This document shows, in pieces, positions 42,616 through 55,500 of a DNA stretch of 64,000 nt. The notes beneath the pieces were generated by a model that searched no databases, was not told the origin of the DNA, and worked only from the letters and a program-made list of their open reading frames with translations. Both the position numbers and the translations under genes were made by a program. Each line of letters starts with the position of its first letter. Position 1 is the stretch's first letter. The DNA comes from Prorocentrum cordatum (lineage: Eukaryota > Sar > Dinophyceae > Prorocentrales > Prorocentraceae): positions 286,162-350,161 of the forward strand of contig CAUYUJ010004559.1 in assembly GCA_963575745.1 (NCBI GenBank), written 5' to 3'.

Positions 42616-43365
42616 GCGGCTTGGTGGCTTCGGCGGTGGGGTGAGCGGGCGGGCACGGGCGCGCCGAGTAGCCGGCTGGATGCCAAGGGGGTGGAGGGCA
42701 GCGCAGCCGCTCGTGGTCGTGAGAAGGTCCAGCCACAGCCACAACCTTTCTGTTGCATCTTCGGGGGACCTCGCCTGTCCCAAAAATTGGTGTCTTTTGG
42801 GGGGCCCGACGCGTGCTCGATGCGGACTCGACGCGGATTTGGCGTGGATTCGACGCGGATTCGACACGGATTCGACACGGATCCGACGCGTCCGACATGG
42901 ATTCGACACGGATTCGACGCGGACAGGGCCGCGACGGGACAGACAAGGTCCCCCGAGGATGCAACATAACAATTTGCGCTGGTTCATGGTGAGGGTTCTT
43001 CTGCATTCGAAGTTGTTCGTATGCTGCACCCTGTAGCAAGGTTTCGTATGCTGTACTCTGTAAAGAGGTTTGCTGCGTGCTATGCCGGCTACACGGCGCA
43101 AAGATCGTGGAGCCCTGAGCAGTGACACGTCTATTTTCGAAAACATGCAAACTTATGAACCGTTGGAGGCATCCCCACAACCTGGGCGCGCACGGACCCC
43201 GTGGTACATCCCCCTGGCGGCTCCTATCGCGAGGATCATGGAGCCCCGGAGAAGGACATGTCCACGTCCGAACGTAGTCGAGCCGATCGAGGAATCCCCC
43301 CAAGCTGGGCGAGAACGGGCCCGTATGTCGTTGTGGCCGTATGGTCTAAGGAGGGACGAATCCGA
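42616..43365. other. Unassigned, with GATTCGACGCG repeats
   Basis: 42,830-42,925 carries about ten diverged words of GGATTCGACGCGGATTCGACACG. The rest shows nothing supportable. Confidence 0.4.
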
Positions 43366-44130
43366 GTTTGTCAGTGTGAGTGTAGTATGAGTGTGAGTGA
43401 GCCTGAGTGTGGGCGAGTCTGAGTGTGTGAGTGTGTGTGTGTGTGAGTCTGGATGCGGATAGGTACGGGTGCGAGTGGGTCAGAGTCTGGGTGCGGGTGA
43501 GCCTGACAGTGCGAGAGTGTGAGTGTGGTGAGTCTCTGGGTGAGTAGGCCTGAGTGTGAGCAAGTCTGGGTATGTGTGAGACGGAGTGTAAACGGGTCTG
43601 GGTATGATTGATAGGGTGTGGGTACGTTTGAGTGTGAGTGAGTCTGAGATAGGGCGAGTCTGATTGTGAGTCAGCCCGAGTGTGGACGAGTACGGGTGCG
43701 AGTGGGTCTAGATCTGAGTGTGAACGAGTCTGAGTGTGAGTGGGTCGGAGTGTGAGCGGGGTAACACTGGGCCTGCGTATGAGTGACTTCGTGTGGGTGA
43801 GTCTTAGCGTGGGTGAGGCTCAGTGTGAGTGGTCAAAGGGGGGAAACGGAAGTGAGGAGGTAAGTAGTCAGAAGCATCACACGGATTAGAGCCCCATACT
43901 AGGGATATGGGGAACAGGAGCTTGAGATTTGAGTTATTGGGGGAGTTCTGAATGTGAGTGGGCTGTGTGGGTGAGTCTAGGCATGAGCTTGTCTTAGTGA
44001 GAGTAGTCTGAATATGAGTGAGCATGAGCGTGATGAAGTCTGAGTGGGTGGGCCTGAGTTCAAGTTAGTATGAGTATGAGCCTGAGTGTTCCTGAGGAGA
44101 GATGAGGGGGATGCGTGAGTGAGTGAGTGA
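43366..44130 (+). repeat. GTGAGT-rich array, ~760 bp
   Basis: Irregular words of GTGAGTCTGAGTGTGAGTGG with many GTGAGT and GTGGGT hexamers. No frame is conserved between units. Confidence 0.9.
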
Positions 44131-44555
44131 GTGAGGAGGCGGAGGCGTCACGGGACTAAACAAGCCACCAGACTTAGCACATGGGGAAAGCGAGGACACA
44201 TTAAGCAGTGGGGTTGGGAATCGTCAGCTTCCCACGAGCGTTCCCCTCCCAGCCTCTGCCCTCGAGGGCAAGACTTGGCAGGTCGAGCCACGAGGCAAGG
44301 CCACCGCCTCCTCGTCGACTTGGCCCCGATTTAGTCCTTACACGAGAGGGCCGACCATGGTGGCGACGCCGCCCACCTGGAGCTCCGATGCGCGACGACG
44401 GCGACGGCCACCGCCCACGACGGACACAGCGACGACCACCGCCCACGACGGCCCAACGCGCTCAGCATCCAAGGCTACGGCAGGGGTGGCAAAATCCCTC
44501 GGGCTTGGTTAGCACGCCGTAGGGCGGGAGTCGCCCTGGCAGCAACCACAGTCAC
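44131..44555. other. Unassigned sequence
   Basis: 44,385-44,460 has GCGACGACnGCCACCGCCCACGAC-like short repeats. No gene. Confidence 0.35.
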
Positions 44556-44848
44556 ATCGCCACCAGCATCATCAGCATCAGCATCAGGATCACCATCAGC
44601 ATCAACACCAGCATCATCAGCATCATCATCATCCTAATCAGCATCCTCATCCTCATCCTCATCATCACCACCACCACCATCATCAGCATCACCATCATCA
44701 TCATCATTATCACCACCATCATCACCACCATCACAATCATCACCATCATCACCATCACCACCACCATCATCAGCATCATCAATTTCATCTGCATCACCAT
44801 CATCACCATCACCACCAACACCACCATCATCACCGTCATCAGCATTAC

Positions 44849-44903
<55 letters not shown>

Positions 44904-45020
44904 GTCATCATCATCATCATCACCATCACCATAACCATAACCATAACCAGAACCAGAACCATCACCACCATCATCATCATCATCATCATCATCACCACCA
45001 CCATCATCATCACCATCATC

Positions 45021-45052
<32 letters not shown>

Positions 45053-45137
45053 CATCATCGTCGTCGTCACCATCACCATCATCACCACCACCATCACCAT
45101 CACCATCACCGTCAATCACCATCATCGCCACCACCAT
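44556..45137 (+). repeat. (CAT/CAC)n microsatellite
   Basis: About 580 bp of CATCATCAT and CACCACCAC with CAG and CGT interruptions, ending as (CGA)n/(CCA)n near 45,170. Confidence 0.96.
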
Positions 45138-45382
45138 TCATGACGGCCACGACGACGACGACCACCACCACCACCTCCACAGGCACAAGCACGGCACGAC
45201 GACGGCCCCCCGCCGAGCGCCCCGCGGCCGCCGAGCACGGCCCGCGCCCTCCGCAGCCTCGGCCGCCGAGCGCGCTCCGCGGGCCAGCTCCTATCGCGGC
45301 GGGGGGGCGGGGGCCCGGCCTGGTGCGCCGGGGCGCCGCTGTCGCCCAGAAGCTCTCGGGGCGGACGTCACGTCAGAGGCCT

Positions 45383-45530
45383 CCTCCTCCTCCTCGTCCT
45401 CCTCCTCCTCCTCCTCCTCGTCCTCCTCCTCGTCCTCCTCCTCCTCCTCCTCCGCGGCCTCCTCCTCCTCCTCCGCGTCCTTCTCCTCCTCCTCCTCCAC
45501 CTCCTCCTCCTCTTCCTCCTCCTTCCAGGA
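45383..45530 (+). repeat. (CTC)n microsatellite
   Basis: CTCCTCCTCGTCCTCC tract immediately before the ~300-bp dispersed repeat. Confidence 0.95.
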
Positions 45531-45532
45531 GA

Positions 45533-45836
45533 GGCCTGGAATTCCAGGCGCTCCTGCGCTCTGGGGCGATTCAGGGCCCTCCCGGGGCGGCGGCGGTGAC
45601 TTCTCTGAAGGCCTTTGGAGAGTGGCTTCGAGCCCACACTTTCAACATACAGCAGAGGCCAGTCCACAAGAAACCTTCCACAAGAGACCCAACCGTGAGA
45701 CCCCAGGACGTCCACTCATTCTTGGTGTCGGAGGGTCGCGCTTTCCACAGCAAGACCATCGAAACCCAAGAAGCCCAGGACACCCTGGAGGCAAGCAGGG
45801 TGTTTCTCCGCATGGGACTCCACTGTACGGCAAGTT
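45533..45836 (+). repeat. ~300-bp dispersed repeat, plus-strand copy
   Basis: Inverted relative to 27,541-27,845 and joined directly to the LINE endonuclease region downstream. See the other copy for matched blocks. Confidence 0.85.
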
Positions 45837-45939
45837 CGTGTCGTGCCGACCGGCGGCGACCCCGCCGCCAGCGTTCAATTTTGAACGCCTCCAGCGGCCC
45901 AGAATCGGTCGATCTTGAGCGATCTGATGTTTCGGAAGC

Positions 45940-46900
45940 GGCCGATTTTGGCCGTGTTTTGCGAATTGAGATCTGCGATGAAAGCGCCAAGCCAATTCAT
46001 TGGAATGCCCATAACCACGATTTAACTGCTAATCAAGTTCGGGAGGCGTGCAAACATATTGCCAGGGACCGGACCGCTTCAGAAGTAAACCCTGAGGGCC
46101 GGTTAATTGCAGCCACTTGCGATCTCGATTTTGCAAGCGAGGAAAAGCTGAGCTTCTCGCGGCTATCGGAGGCCCAAAGCAACACCAGACACCTTCATGC
46201 GCAAGCTCCGAGAGAGAGCTAGACCCTTGACAGAATGCCAGAGATCTCCCCTGCGGGCGCCGCCCATTTTTGACAAGCACGCTGACGCGGTCGCCGCGAT
46301 TGATAGATTATGGCGCTCGTGGCCTGGGTGGATTGTCGCCCTGATCTTCCAGAGCGCGCGGGTGGGGGGCCAGGCCGAGCAGCTCTCGAAGGCCAAAGTG
46401 AGCGACCACGCTGGATTGACTGTTTCGTTCCTACCTCGCCGTGCCCCTGCGGAGCATGACCGACCTATTCCCAAACAGATTTTGGAGTCATATGTATATA
46501 AGGAAGTCTGCAGTAATTACGCTGATTGCGAAGCTGAACATCTGGCAAATATGTCTCCCCCCGACGGCTTGAAAAATATGGCGCCCTTTCAGGGCGCCAG
46601 TCGAGTCGCTCGTAATCTCTTGGCCTTTCGGCGCTCTCGGGACCCCCGTGCTTTCTTATTGCGTGCGCGTGCGATCGCGCGCGTGGTCTGGCGCCAGGAC
46701 TGCATGGCGGTCGAGCGCGGGCTGGCCTCGCACGAGATGGCCCCCGATTTCATCAAGATGCGCGGCGGCCAAGTGCGCTTGACCCACCCGGCCTCATTCC
46801 ATCGCTGGTCGAACGGAGTGCAACTCCGAGCCGCTGAACTCGATCGCGCCGATGTCCAGGGTCGTATCGAACAGCGTCAGGATCCTGCGTCTGGATCCCG
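45940..46900 (+). pseudogene. LINE endonuclease (EEP/AP-like) remnant
   Basis: Cuts target DNA to prime reverse transcription in intact LINEs. First segment, to about 46,175, has IHWNAHNHDLTANQVREACK and LIAATCDLDFAS, the latter matching the catalytic GDFNF-type strand with the Asp kept and the Asn changed. A frameshift near 46,190 leads to DRLWRSWPGWIVALIF and AKVSDHAGLTVSF, the terminal SDH motif with Asp and His kept. After it comes RPIPKQILES and an Arg/Ala-rich linker (ARAIARVVWRQDCMAVERGL). Assignment rests on motif order and on familiarity with dinoflagellate LINEs. Confidence 0.7.
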
Positions 46901-47379
46901 ACTTCGACGGCAGCTTCGGGCCATCGATCGTCGTGCTCGATTGCGGGCGCCGTTCTCGGGGCGATTGATTTTTCGGGCTGTGATTGCGGACGGGGAGAGA
47001 GTTACTGAGTGTGCTGACCGCGCTCGGGCTCTCTTACTGCGCATTGGGGTCCGATTTTCGGTCGCAAACCGTGGCCTGCTGTTGCCGCTGCTGCCTGTGT
47101 CGACCGCTTCGCGTTGCCCGTCAGTTTCGAGGACTACCCGCCGCCGCCGTTCGCCACTCTGAAGACGGTTGCACTTTGCGTCAGTGATTCGGCGCTTGGA
47201 TGCGACCGCCTTTGTCATGCAGCTTGGCTGGCTCACCCGTCTGGATTGGTTTGACAACGTGATGTGTTGCCTTGGATGCTCGCGGGCAATGGCCTTTTCC
47301 TGTCCGAGAGCCCCACCGAGCAGGCGCGCTTGCCGAAAGGAGAGTTGAGTTCCGAGTTCGGCGATGGCGCGCGCGAGCG

Positions 47380-48240
47380 GGGGGCAAATGCGGTTTGAGC
47401 CCTGGGGCTGAGGAACACAAGTATCAAACTGCTGTCGGCCGCGCGAATGTTTCGCCCCTCGGGACCAGAGAGGCTTCATGCGAGGCCGCAACTTCTGCCA
47501 GAATATCCCGGAGGTGGACGCGCTGTCCGCGCGCGCTCAGCTACGGCCGAAGTTGATGATGGCTGTCCGCTGCTGCGCGCCCTCGACTGCGGCCAGGCGT
47601 CCCCGAGCCTGCCCCAGGAGTACGCGACGTTGGTGATTGCGAAGATGGGGTGTCCGACAGTGCTGCCCACGTTCATATCGACATGGTGCGAAGCGACGGA
47701 TGGGGGTTATCTCGGTCCAGGGGTGCTTGTCCCATGCTTACTGGATTAGATCAGGCGTCGTCCAAGGGGGCGCGCGGTCGGGGCCCCTGTGCGCGATCGC
47801 CATGTCTCCTGCGCCGCGCGATTTGCATCGGTGCTTTGAAGACATGAAGCTCGGCATCAACAGAGCTTGTGCAGACGACTTGTGCGGGGCCCCAAGTTCC
47901 TCGCAGCAGCTGGTCAAGCTTCACCGCGCCACGTCGATATTTGTGGAAATTGCCCACCTGAAATTGAAGCATGCCAAGTATGCCATTGTTCTTGTACCTG
48001 CGCCATCCTCGGACGCTCTGAAACCCAAGGCGCACGCGTGTTCAAACATGTTTCTTCCTTCCTGGGATTCGGTCAAAATCGCCGAGGAATTTGTAATGGG
48101 AATGCGGGTTGGACCACCTGAGGCAACTGAGTATGGAATGCGGGTTGGATCACCTGAGGCGACTGAGTATGATTCTCGGGACCTTCCGATCCAGGAATAT
48201 CGCTATCGATGTTGGGCTGATGGGAATCGGGGCGCGGCTG
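47380..48240 (+). pseudogene. LINE reverse transcriptase remnant
   Basis: Makes cDNA at the nicked target in intact LINEs. Readable pieces in three frames: QRGFMRGRNFCQNIPEVDAL near 47,465-47,525; LLRALDCGQASPSLPQEYAT near 47,566-47,625, the first catalytic Asp block; GVVQGGARSGPLCAIAM near 47,752-47,805, the primer-grip region; and RACADDLCGA near 47,862-47,891, the catalytic ADD box with both Asp kept. Afterwards GMRVGPPEATEY is duplicated exactly once in tandem (36 bp, 48,099-48,170). Confidence 0.75.
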
Positions 48241-49016
48241 CTTCGACATCCTCAGTCATGCGTAACGCGAGGTGTGCATCGGCGCTGAGCTACGCGATGC
48301 AGTTCCTTCCGTTGCCGCCGAGCCCGACGCAGATACGGGCCCGGGTGACTGGCCCGAGTTTTTCGCGCGCCGTTTGGCGCCCTTCGAGCCGTGGGTTGAC
48401 TGCGCCTCCGCGAGTCTCATGGCTCGCGCATCTCCCCGCTGGAGATTGCCCAGGCATCTGCTCTCGCCCGTTCGGCTATCCACGCGCAGCCAGATCGTGA
48501 GAGAGCGTTCCGCTGGCTGGCTCGCCAGAGCGATGGCGAGACAATGCGCGATGAGATGAGGCTCGCGACGCCCCCCCGCGGCCAGCTGCCACCTGCTCGT
48601 TGGTGCTCGAAGGCATAGGTGGAATACTCGCGCGCGCGGCATCTGGACCCCCGTGTGAGTTGGCCCCCGGGGCTGCTAGAGCGCGCGGGCTCCCTATGTC
48701 CCCAGAGACCTCGCGCATGCCCGAGAGCGATGCCAAGCTTGCCTGCGATGCCCCGCGGGGCTCGAGGCCCCTTGTCGCCCACATCCGGTCTCGCCTCTGC
48801 CAGATGTCCCCCGAGAAGGCCCCGACGATTAGGCAGTATGATTGTTTCGCATGCCCGCCGGTCTCTCGCTATAGTTCCTCCGTCGTGAGCCTGGGCGTGG
48901 ATCCGCGTGGTCACCCGTGGATGGGTCACATGTCGCAGAATTGCGCGCCCTCGCAGAAACTTGAACTGCGTCTCCGGATGCAGGATTTTGCCCGACAGTT
49001 CGAAGCATGATTTGCA
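48241..49016 (+). pseudogene. LINE C-terminal region remnant
   Basis: Text such as SALSYAMQFLPLPPSPTQIR (after the RT) and HPWMGHMSQNCAPSQKLELR near the TGA at 49,007 fits the poorly conserved C-terminal part of such elements. Assignment is by position. Confidence 0.4.
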
Positions 49017-49311
49017 CTGCCCCTGGTCAGCTTGACCCGCGCCCCTCCCCCTTCCGCTCTCGCCCGTTGTGTCTCGACCCCCTCGATCGACCTGGGGCCC
49101 CCGGCTATCGCGCCCCCCAAGTGTTGGGAGAAGCATCTGTTGCGTGCCATGAATGTCACCGTCTTCGCGTCGTTCCCCCCGAGGCCCCCCCCCCTCTTTC
49201 CAACGTGCACGTCGCTACCAGCGCTGCGGTCCGCGACCTGCGACTTCCAGCGCTGGGCCGCCTCTGGGATGTAGGGTGGGGGGGCGTCATTGTCGTCGTT
49301 TTGCGCGTGCC

Positions 49312-49370
49312 TCCTCCTCCTCCTCCTTTTCCTCTTCCTCCCCCTCGCCCATCTCCCCCTCCTCCTCCTC

Positions 49371-49405
<35 letters not shown>

Positions 49406-49425
49406 CTCTCCCCCCCTCCTCCGCG
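49312..49425 (+). repeat. (CTC)n microsatellite in the LINE 3' part
   Basis: CTCCTCCTTTTCC then CTCCTCC and a run of C. Confidence 0.95.
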
Positions 49426-49520
49426 GTCGCATTGGATGCTCTGCCGCCGCTTGGCTTCAGCGCCACGTCGAATGAAAGAAGCCCGCCATGTATATTTGAT
49501 GGCCGCTATGTGTAGCATTG

Positions 49521-52500
49521 TCAAGCTTCGAACTCCTGCAATTCCCCTCGGTGGCGGAGCTGGGGGCCAGCCCCACTTTGCGATCCACAGAGGGCGCGTA
49601 GCGCCCGATGTGGATGCGCATGCGGCCCCTCCCCATTTACCTCCGCATTGGCACCGCCCTCCAATCCCTGCGCAGCCACCGTTTACGGCTGTTCTGCATG
49701 CCTACGGGCGATTCGCCCCGGACTCACACAGGCAAACGACATCTCGCGAAGGTCTGGCCGCGAGGGCAACAGATACTGCCGGCGACGACGCGGAGTGAAC
49801 TGCGCGCGGGAACGCCACGACGCTCCCAAGACACATCGCACCCCGCAGGCACTGGCCGCAGCTTCGCGTCGGGCACGACAGCGAGGCCCCCCCATGGGCT
49901 CGCACCGCGCCTCGCGATGTGCGCGACAGTGCCAGCCGCCTGCGCGAGCGCGCTGCGCCACTCGAGTGGAGCACTTAACGCGAACGCGCCAGTCTCATCA
50001 ATTTTGTCTTCGACCAAGTCTGTCAGCACCGCTATGGATGCCCCCAACTTCGACATGGCGTTCGTCCATGCGCGGGCCAAATTTCCAAGGCGCCTCCGCA
50101 GCTCTCATCGTGGCGGGGTCTTATCGAGGCGTATATCCATCTTGACGATATGCGGAAGCAGTTCTTCGTGGCCACCCTTCTCTGGCTCGCTGGCTCACCT
50201 GCGCGATGCTGGCGGAGCCGGCCCACTGGGCGGCGGCAGCGTTCGCGGCGGGATCATCTCTCGCCAGCCGCCCGCATGGTCATCCGAGCGCGAGTCTGCG
50301 TATCCATCCCGTTATTGGGTATAGGACCGGCCCCCTTGGAGCGCTCTTGCCACCGACGTGGGCAGCGCCCGACAATGCGCCGCTGCGATCTCCAACCTTG
50401 GTGGAGCGGCTCGCGAGCTCACGCGCTGCATGAGCTTCGCGGAGACGTCGGAGGCGCGGTCATCGTCGAGCACGGGGGCGCCGCGACCTATCTCATCGCG
50501 AAACTTACCACGCAGCTCGGTCCACTGGGCGAGGAGGCTCACTTCCAGGCTACCCGCGAGCTCGTCGAGTTCTCGAGGCGCCGCAACGAGACCGCCGATG
50601 CGCCGCTTGCTCTCGCTGTGTTTAGCGCTGCGGTTCCGAGCAACGCGCAACCGTGCAGCTGCGATGTCTTGGGGGGCTATAGCTGGGTTCTCCTCCGAGC
50701 GGTCGGCGTCGCAGCCGCCCGACTCGCGAAGCTGTTCTGACCGCGTGGCCACCGATTCTCAACCGCGGAGCTCCAATGCAAAAGTCCCGCGACTACGCCC
50801 AGGCCCGCTGGTCCTATCGCGGGGAATGCACCAAACGACATCGCCGGCGCCGTGCTTTCGCCGTCATCCTTCGGAGGCTTCGGGGGCGCGCCCAACGACA
50901 ACAATTAACGCGCACCTCCCGCGCGCCCCTGCCGCGCTCGGGGCCTCGGCCCCTGGGCAGCCAGCGCCGCCGAGCTCCCCGGCGCCAGAGGTGCTGCAAC
51001 CTGCGCGTCTGTCCCGTCGTCGCCGAGCGCCGCGCCGCCGCGGGCCGCGCGTTCCGCCGCCGCGTGGAGCCGACAGCATCAGCGGGCCCGTCCCCCCCAG
51101 GCGCCAGCTCGCATCTGGGCGGAAAAATCAATTACGAAACCCCAGAGTTCCAAGGTCTCAGTCCTGCCCAGATAGACGCTCAGATGCCTTGGCAGATGAA
51201 GATAGCGAAACGTCAGCGGCGCAGGCGCGCGAATAATCATGCGCGCAAGGATGGCAGATTCACCAGGAAGAACAACAGCACCTTTTCCAGACAGGGCATG
51301 GCAGGGGCAAGCGAACCCAGAAACATGAATTTCTGTTGGAGATCTCAGACAATTCTAAAAGTCAGTTGCTCCGCGGTGGAAAAAAGACCGGGGACAGACT
51401 GGCGCTCGTCGCGAAAGGGGTCAGGCAGGCGCCGCACTTCCCAGGGATAGTGACTCGACGACCATGACGCGCAGCATTTGTGGATACGAATACCAGCGCC
51501 CTCTGGCCGGCATCTTGGGAGTCGCCGTCGCGGTCGCGGAGAGCCATCCTCAGCCGCGGCCGTGATCCAACGGCCCGCCAGCGCAGCAATTGGTTGACGG
51601 TTTCTGGCTGCTACCTGGACCTGTCCGCGGCTCGTGCTCAGCAGCCTCGATTACCGCGGTCCAAAGCCCCGCGTGCACTGACGCGCGAGCCGCCCCACCG
51701 CCGCACCAGATGCTCCACGTTGCAACGCGTCTTGGGGGCCCGGGCAACGGTTAGCGCTGCCGCCGCTCCCTGGCACGGCCGCCGCTGCCGCGGAGACGGC
51801 AGCAACCGCGGGCGGAGCTCGTCCTTCAGCGAGCGCACCGCTGAGGACTGCAGCTCTGCGGGGCCCCCGCGAAATGAGCCTCGTCGATCAAAGGTGCAGC
51901 GCGGGGGCCGCCGCCCCGCCCATCGGCCAACTCGCGGCCCTCGACGACAAGCGAATCATTATCCTTCACATCGGTGGTTTCTGGTCAACTCGCACGACTA
52001 CGGCAAGGCCAGCAAGCGCAGGCTGCCTTGGCAGAAAGGCCACAGCTCCGCGGATATGAGCGCCCAGCTGAAGTGCCGACCGCAACGATCAGGACCAGCG
52101 CCACGTGCGACTTGGCCCCTGCGACATCCATCCGACTGCCCCCCATGGCCAGATTGAAAGCCGATCGCGACGCTCAGATAGAACAACAACGCGCCCACCG
52201 ACGCGAACACGCCCAACGGATGATCGCCAGGCTTAAGGTTGGTCCTACTACCGCGGCACCACCACCATCGGAGCTACGCGCCGAGTCAGAAGTCGCAGGC
52301 GTAGAAATAGCCACCGATGACATGTGCAGCAACTGTGCTGGGCTTGCACGTCAACCTCGGCCTCGCAGTTACCCATCAACGCGGAACCGCCCGCTTCGGA
52401 GTTGCGCCGACGGCTGGGCCGACACGAGCCACAACCGTGCCCAGTTGCGAGCACTAGAAGAAGCACTTCGCGGAGACCGCGCTCCAGCACCCTCAGCACA

Positions 52501-55500
52501 ATGCCCAACGTGCAGGCGACGCTGGGCGGCGCGCGAGATCGCGCGCGCCCAGGTTAGTTCCGCGCCCCGCGTAACATGCGCGCGCAGCACCGAAGGTCGA
52601 CGGGGCGTTGGTCACACCGCGCGACGCACCAACAGGAGCAGTCATATTCAACGCTCCTGCAGCCACCCAGGGACAGCCGTCGCCCAATGGCCCGCCGCAA
52701 GACGGCGGGGCCGACGCGCTTATCTGGCGGTCCGCCGTCGGACCGTCCAGTGAGTGCGCCGCTCAGGCACGCCGCAGTCGCGCCCAGATTCGTTCCGGCG
52801 AGCTCAGCGCCATCGCGAGCCCAGGCGCGTGGACCAACCTCATGCGAAGAGCTGCGGCGCCGAGCCGTAGAGGCAGGGCGCTGGCCGCGGCGGCTTCTCA
52901 TGAGTAAGCCCTTGAGCGTCCAAGGAGCTGGGCTCAAGAGTGCACCCATCAGGCGAGCGGCCCCGCTGCCGCCGCGGATGATCAGGGCAGAGCTACCATC
53001 CGCCGATTCACAGCACCCATCGTCAGAGGATGGGGCAGCCATCTGCCTGGCCTGCTCGGTCCACGCAGCATGGGGCCCAAGCGCGCCATCCTAGACAGGG
53101 GCCCTAGTTAACGAGTTGATCTTACCAGGCGGCGGCGACGTCCCGATCCAATGGCCAGCAGGCACCGCCCGCATTTCGCTGCAAAGTGATCCCAGCGGAC
53201 ACCTGGCGACGGCTTCCGACGACTTCGAGAGGCCCGTGCAATCTCCAGGCGGCGCGCATGGCGGCAGCGCGCAGTTGCGCGCCCGCGCCAACGAGACGGA
53301 GACGGAGATAAAGGACACGTCTCAAGCAGTTGCCCCTCCTGCCAGGAGGCTGAGCAGCAGTCGGCCCTCGGCTGTCAGTGAGTTGAGGCCCCCTCAGGAG
53401 GCGCCCAGGCTCTCCCTGCCAGGGGGCCATCGTCCCATCCCAACCGCGACCTGGCGATGGAGCTCGCGCCTTCGGTCGGCCGATCTCTCGAGCAGCGCGG
53501 ACGGCAGATGCGAGCACATCCTCGCACGGACATTATCTCGCCATGCTTCCCCGCTCGCGACGCGAACGCGGGCCTGTTAGGGCCATCGTGCCGCCGAGCC
53601 AGATCAACTGAGGGAAGCATTCCAACCTCGCCCGCGTGCAATTTCATCAGCGATCACTGTCGCGTCGGAGGCCCAGTGCACCTTGCCGCAATGGCCCTGG
53701 CGGGGCAGTTGGACTGCGCAGTAGAAGTGGCTACAAGGCCAGCAAGTGAAACGAGACGGCTCACAATCAGGCTCTGCCGACTGGGACGCGCACCAAGACT
53801 TGCGCCAAGTCGCCCGCCAAGACAGCGTTCCACATCGTCGCGACGATATAGCAAGGGACGAGCCTGATGCGCACATGCCCAGGGGCCTTGGTGCACGATA
53901 TCTCCTGGCACTGGGCCGCTGACCGCCACTCAGCCAAGGGCGTCTCGCCCACCTCCCAGACAGAGCGGATCAAGGCAGATGTGCTGCCAAGTTCCCAAGT
54001 GCGTTTGGCCACGCTCATGTTGGTTTGGCCCGAGCAGCGTCTGCCTCTCAAGCGGAGTCAAAGATTGTAGGCCCACAAACACACCAGCTGCCCTAGGTGG
54101 CGAGAGGGCTTCGGCAGCTTCGCCAAGCACCCAGCACGCCCATGCCAAGACCGGTCGCAACCCAGACATGTCCGACCCATCGCATTCGTCGTATAAGGTA
54201 AGGTCCGCAAGGAAAAGAAGTCTACTGAAGTTTGCGGGGGAACGTCTGACCCTGACGATCCAGACGAGATATCAGGCTACTGGGCACGTGCCCATACCGA
54301 CACTTGCAGCGATGCAATAGAGGACAACTGGGTCTCCACCTGGAGCGAGAGCACCGTGGCGCGCGTTCACGCGGTGCCCCGCATATCCCTCCCATTACGC
54401 CCGCCATGACCCAGCGCCCCGCATTTGTCGACGCATTGACTGACAGTCGGACGATCTACACCAACCTCAAACATGAGCCGGGCAGTCCCGCCACCGACGC
54501 GTCCAGCTCGAGACGGCGACCTACCGCGCGTGAGGTTTCGCCCCTCAACGCTGCCAGGGCGCCTCCGTCACGCGCCTCTCCCACTGGAGAGGCAGCGCGG
54601 GCGAGGCGCGGAGGAGCAGCTCGCGCGGCTGTTCCGGGACATTGCCATCGAACGCGCCCGGGGGCTCCCGGCTGGTCAGCACCTGGCGGCCTGGCGGGAT
54701 CGCGCGCGGCAGGGGCCATTGCTGGCTACCGCGCAGCTTTTCCAGCAGCCACCTACCAGGCCTCGACCTTAAAACGTGCCCTGGCCACGGCCCGAGACAC
54801 GGGCCTGGCGCGGTTTTATGTGAACCGCGCGGCGGCGAGGCCGGCGCCTCGCAGATCGCCGCCCGACAACAATCCGAGACCGGCGACGATTTCGACTCGG
54901 CTTCTGGCTGCGATTTGGGAGACCCCACCGCCCCGCAGGTCTACCAGCGCATGTCGCGGCGCCGCCGTGGCCCGGTGCCGGCCCGCCCAGCGGCCTCGAT
55001 GACCGCATCAACTACGGGACGGGCGTGGCGGACCCTCTACGAGGAAGCCGCGCCGCGCATCTCCTTCGGCGGACAGGTTGCGACGACGCAGATGCGCGAG
55101 CGACGATGTTTCTTGGTTGAACAACCGAGCCCTGCCTGGCTTTGCGCGGCGCCGCCCTGGGAAGAGGCACCCGCGCGCCCCCGCGTGAATTTTGGCCGCG
55201 TTCGGCCAATGTTATTCGGGAGCCAAAGGTTCACGAGGTCTTCCAGCCAAGAAGCCGTCATGGGCCATCGCCAACTCGCCACTTCGCGGCCTTCAGGTAT
55301 TTGAAGTGCAGCAGTAACCACGACCGCGACGTCAACTGGGGACACGGCCAACACACCAAGATGCTACATGTCTGTCCCTTGCGCTTAGCTGAGCGAGCGG
55401 CGCATGGCACCGCCGCGCTCAGAGCCGCGGCGGACAGCTCAGCCATCCTGATCACTGAGCTCTACCGGCTCCAAGAGCCAGCCGGCATCGGCCCGGGAAT

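Larger units (their letters stand above)
45880..49520 (+). mobile_element. Decayed LINE (non-LTR retrotransposon)
   Basis: Order: AP-type endonuclease, linker, reverse transcriptase, C-terminal region, pyrimidine-rich 3' part. Domains lie in several frames with stops, so the element is dead. The 3' part holds a (CTC)n tract (49,312-49,425) and a tail TTGGATGCTCTGCCGCCGCT followed by TGGCTTCAGCGC at 49,433-49,463, which recurs at 62,076-62,104. Confidence 0.8.
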
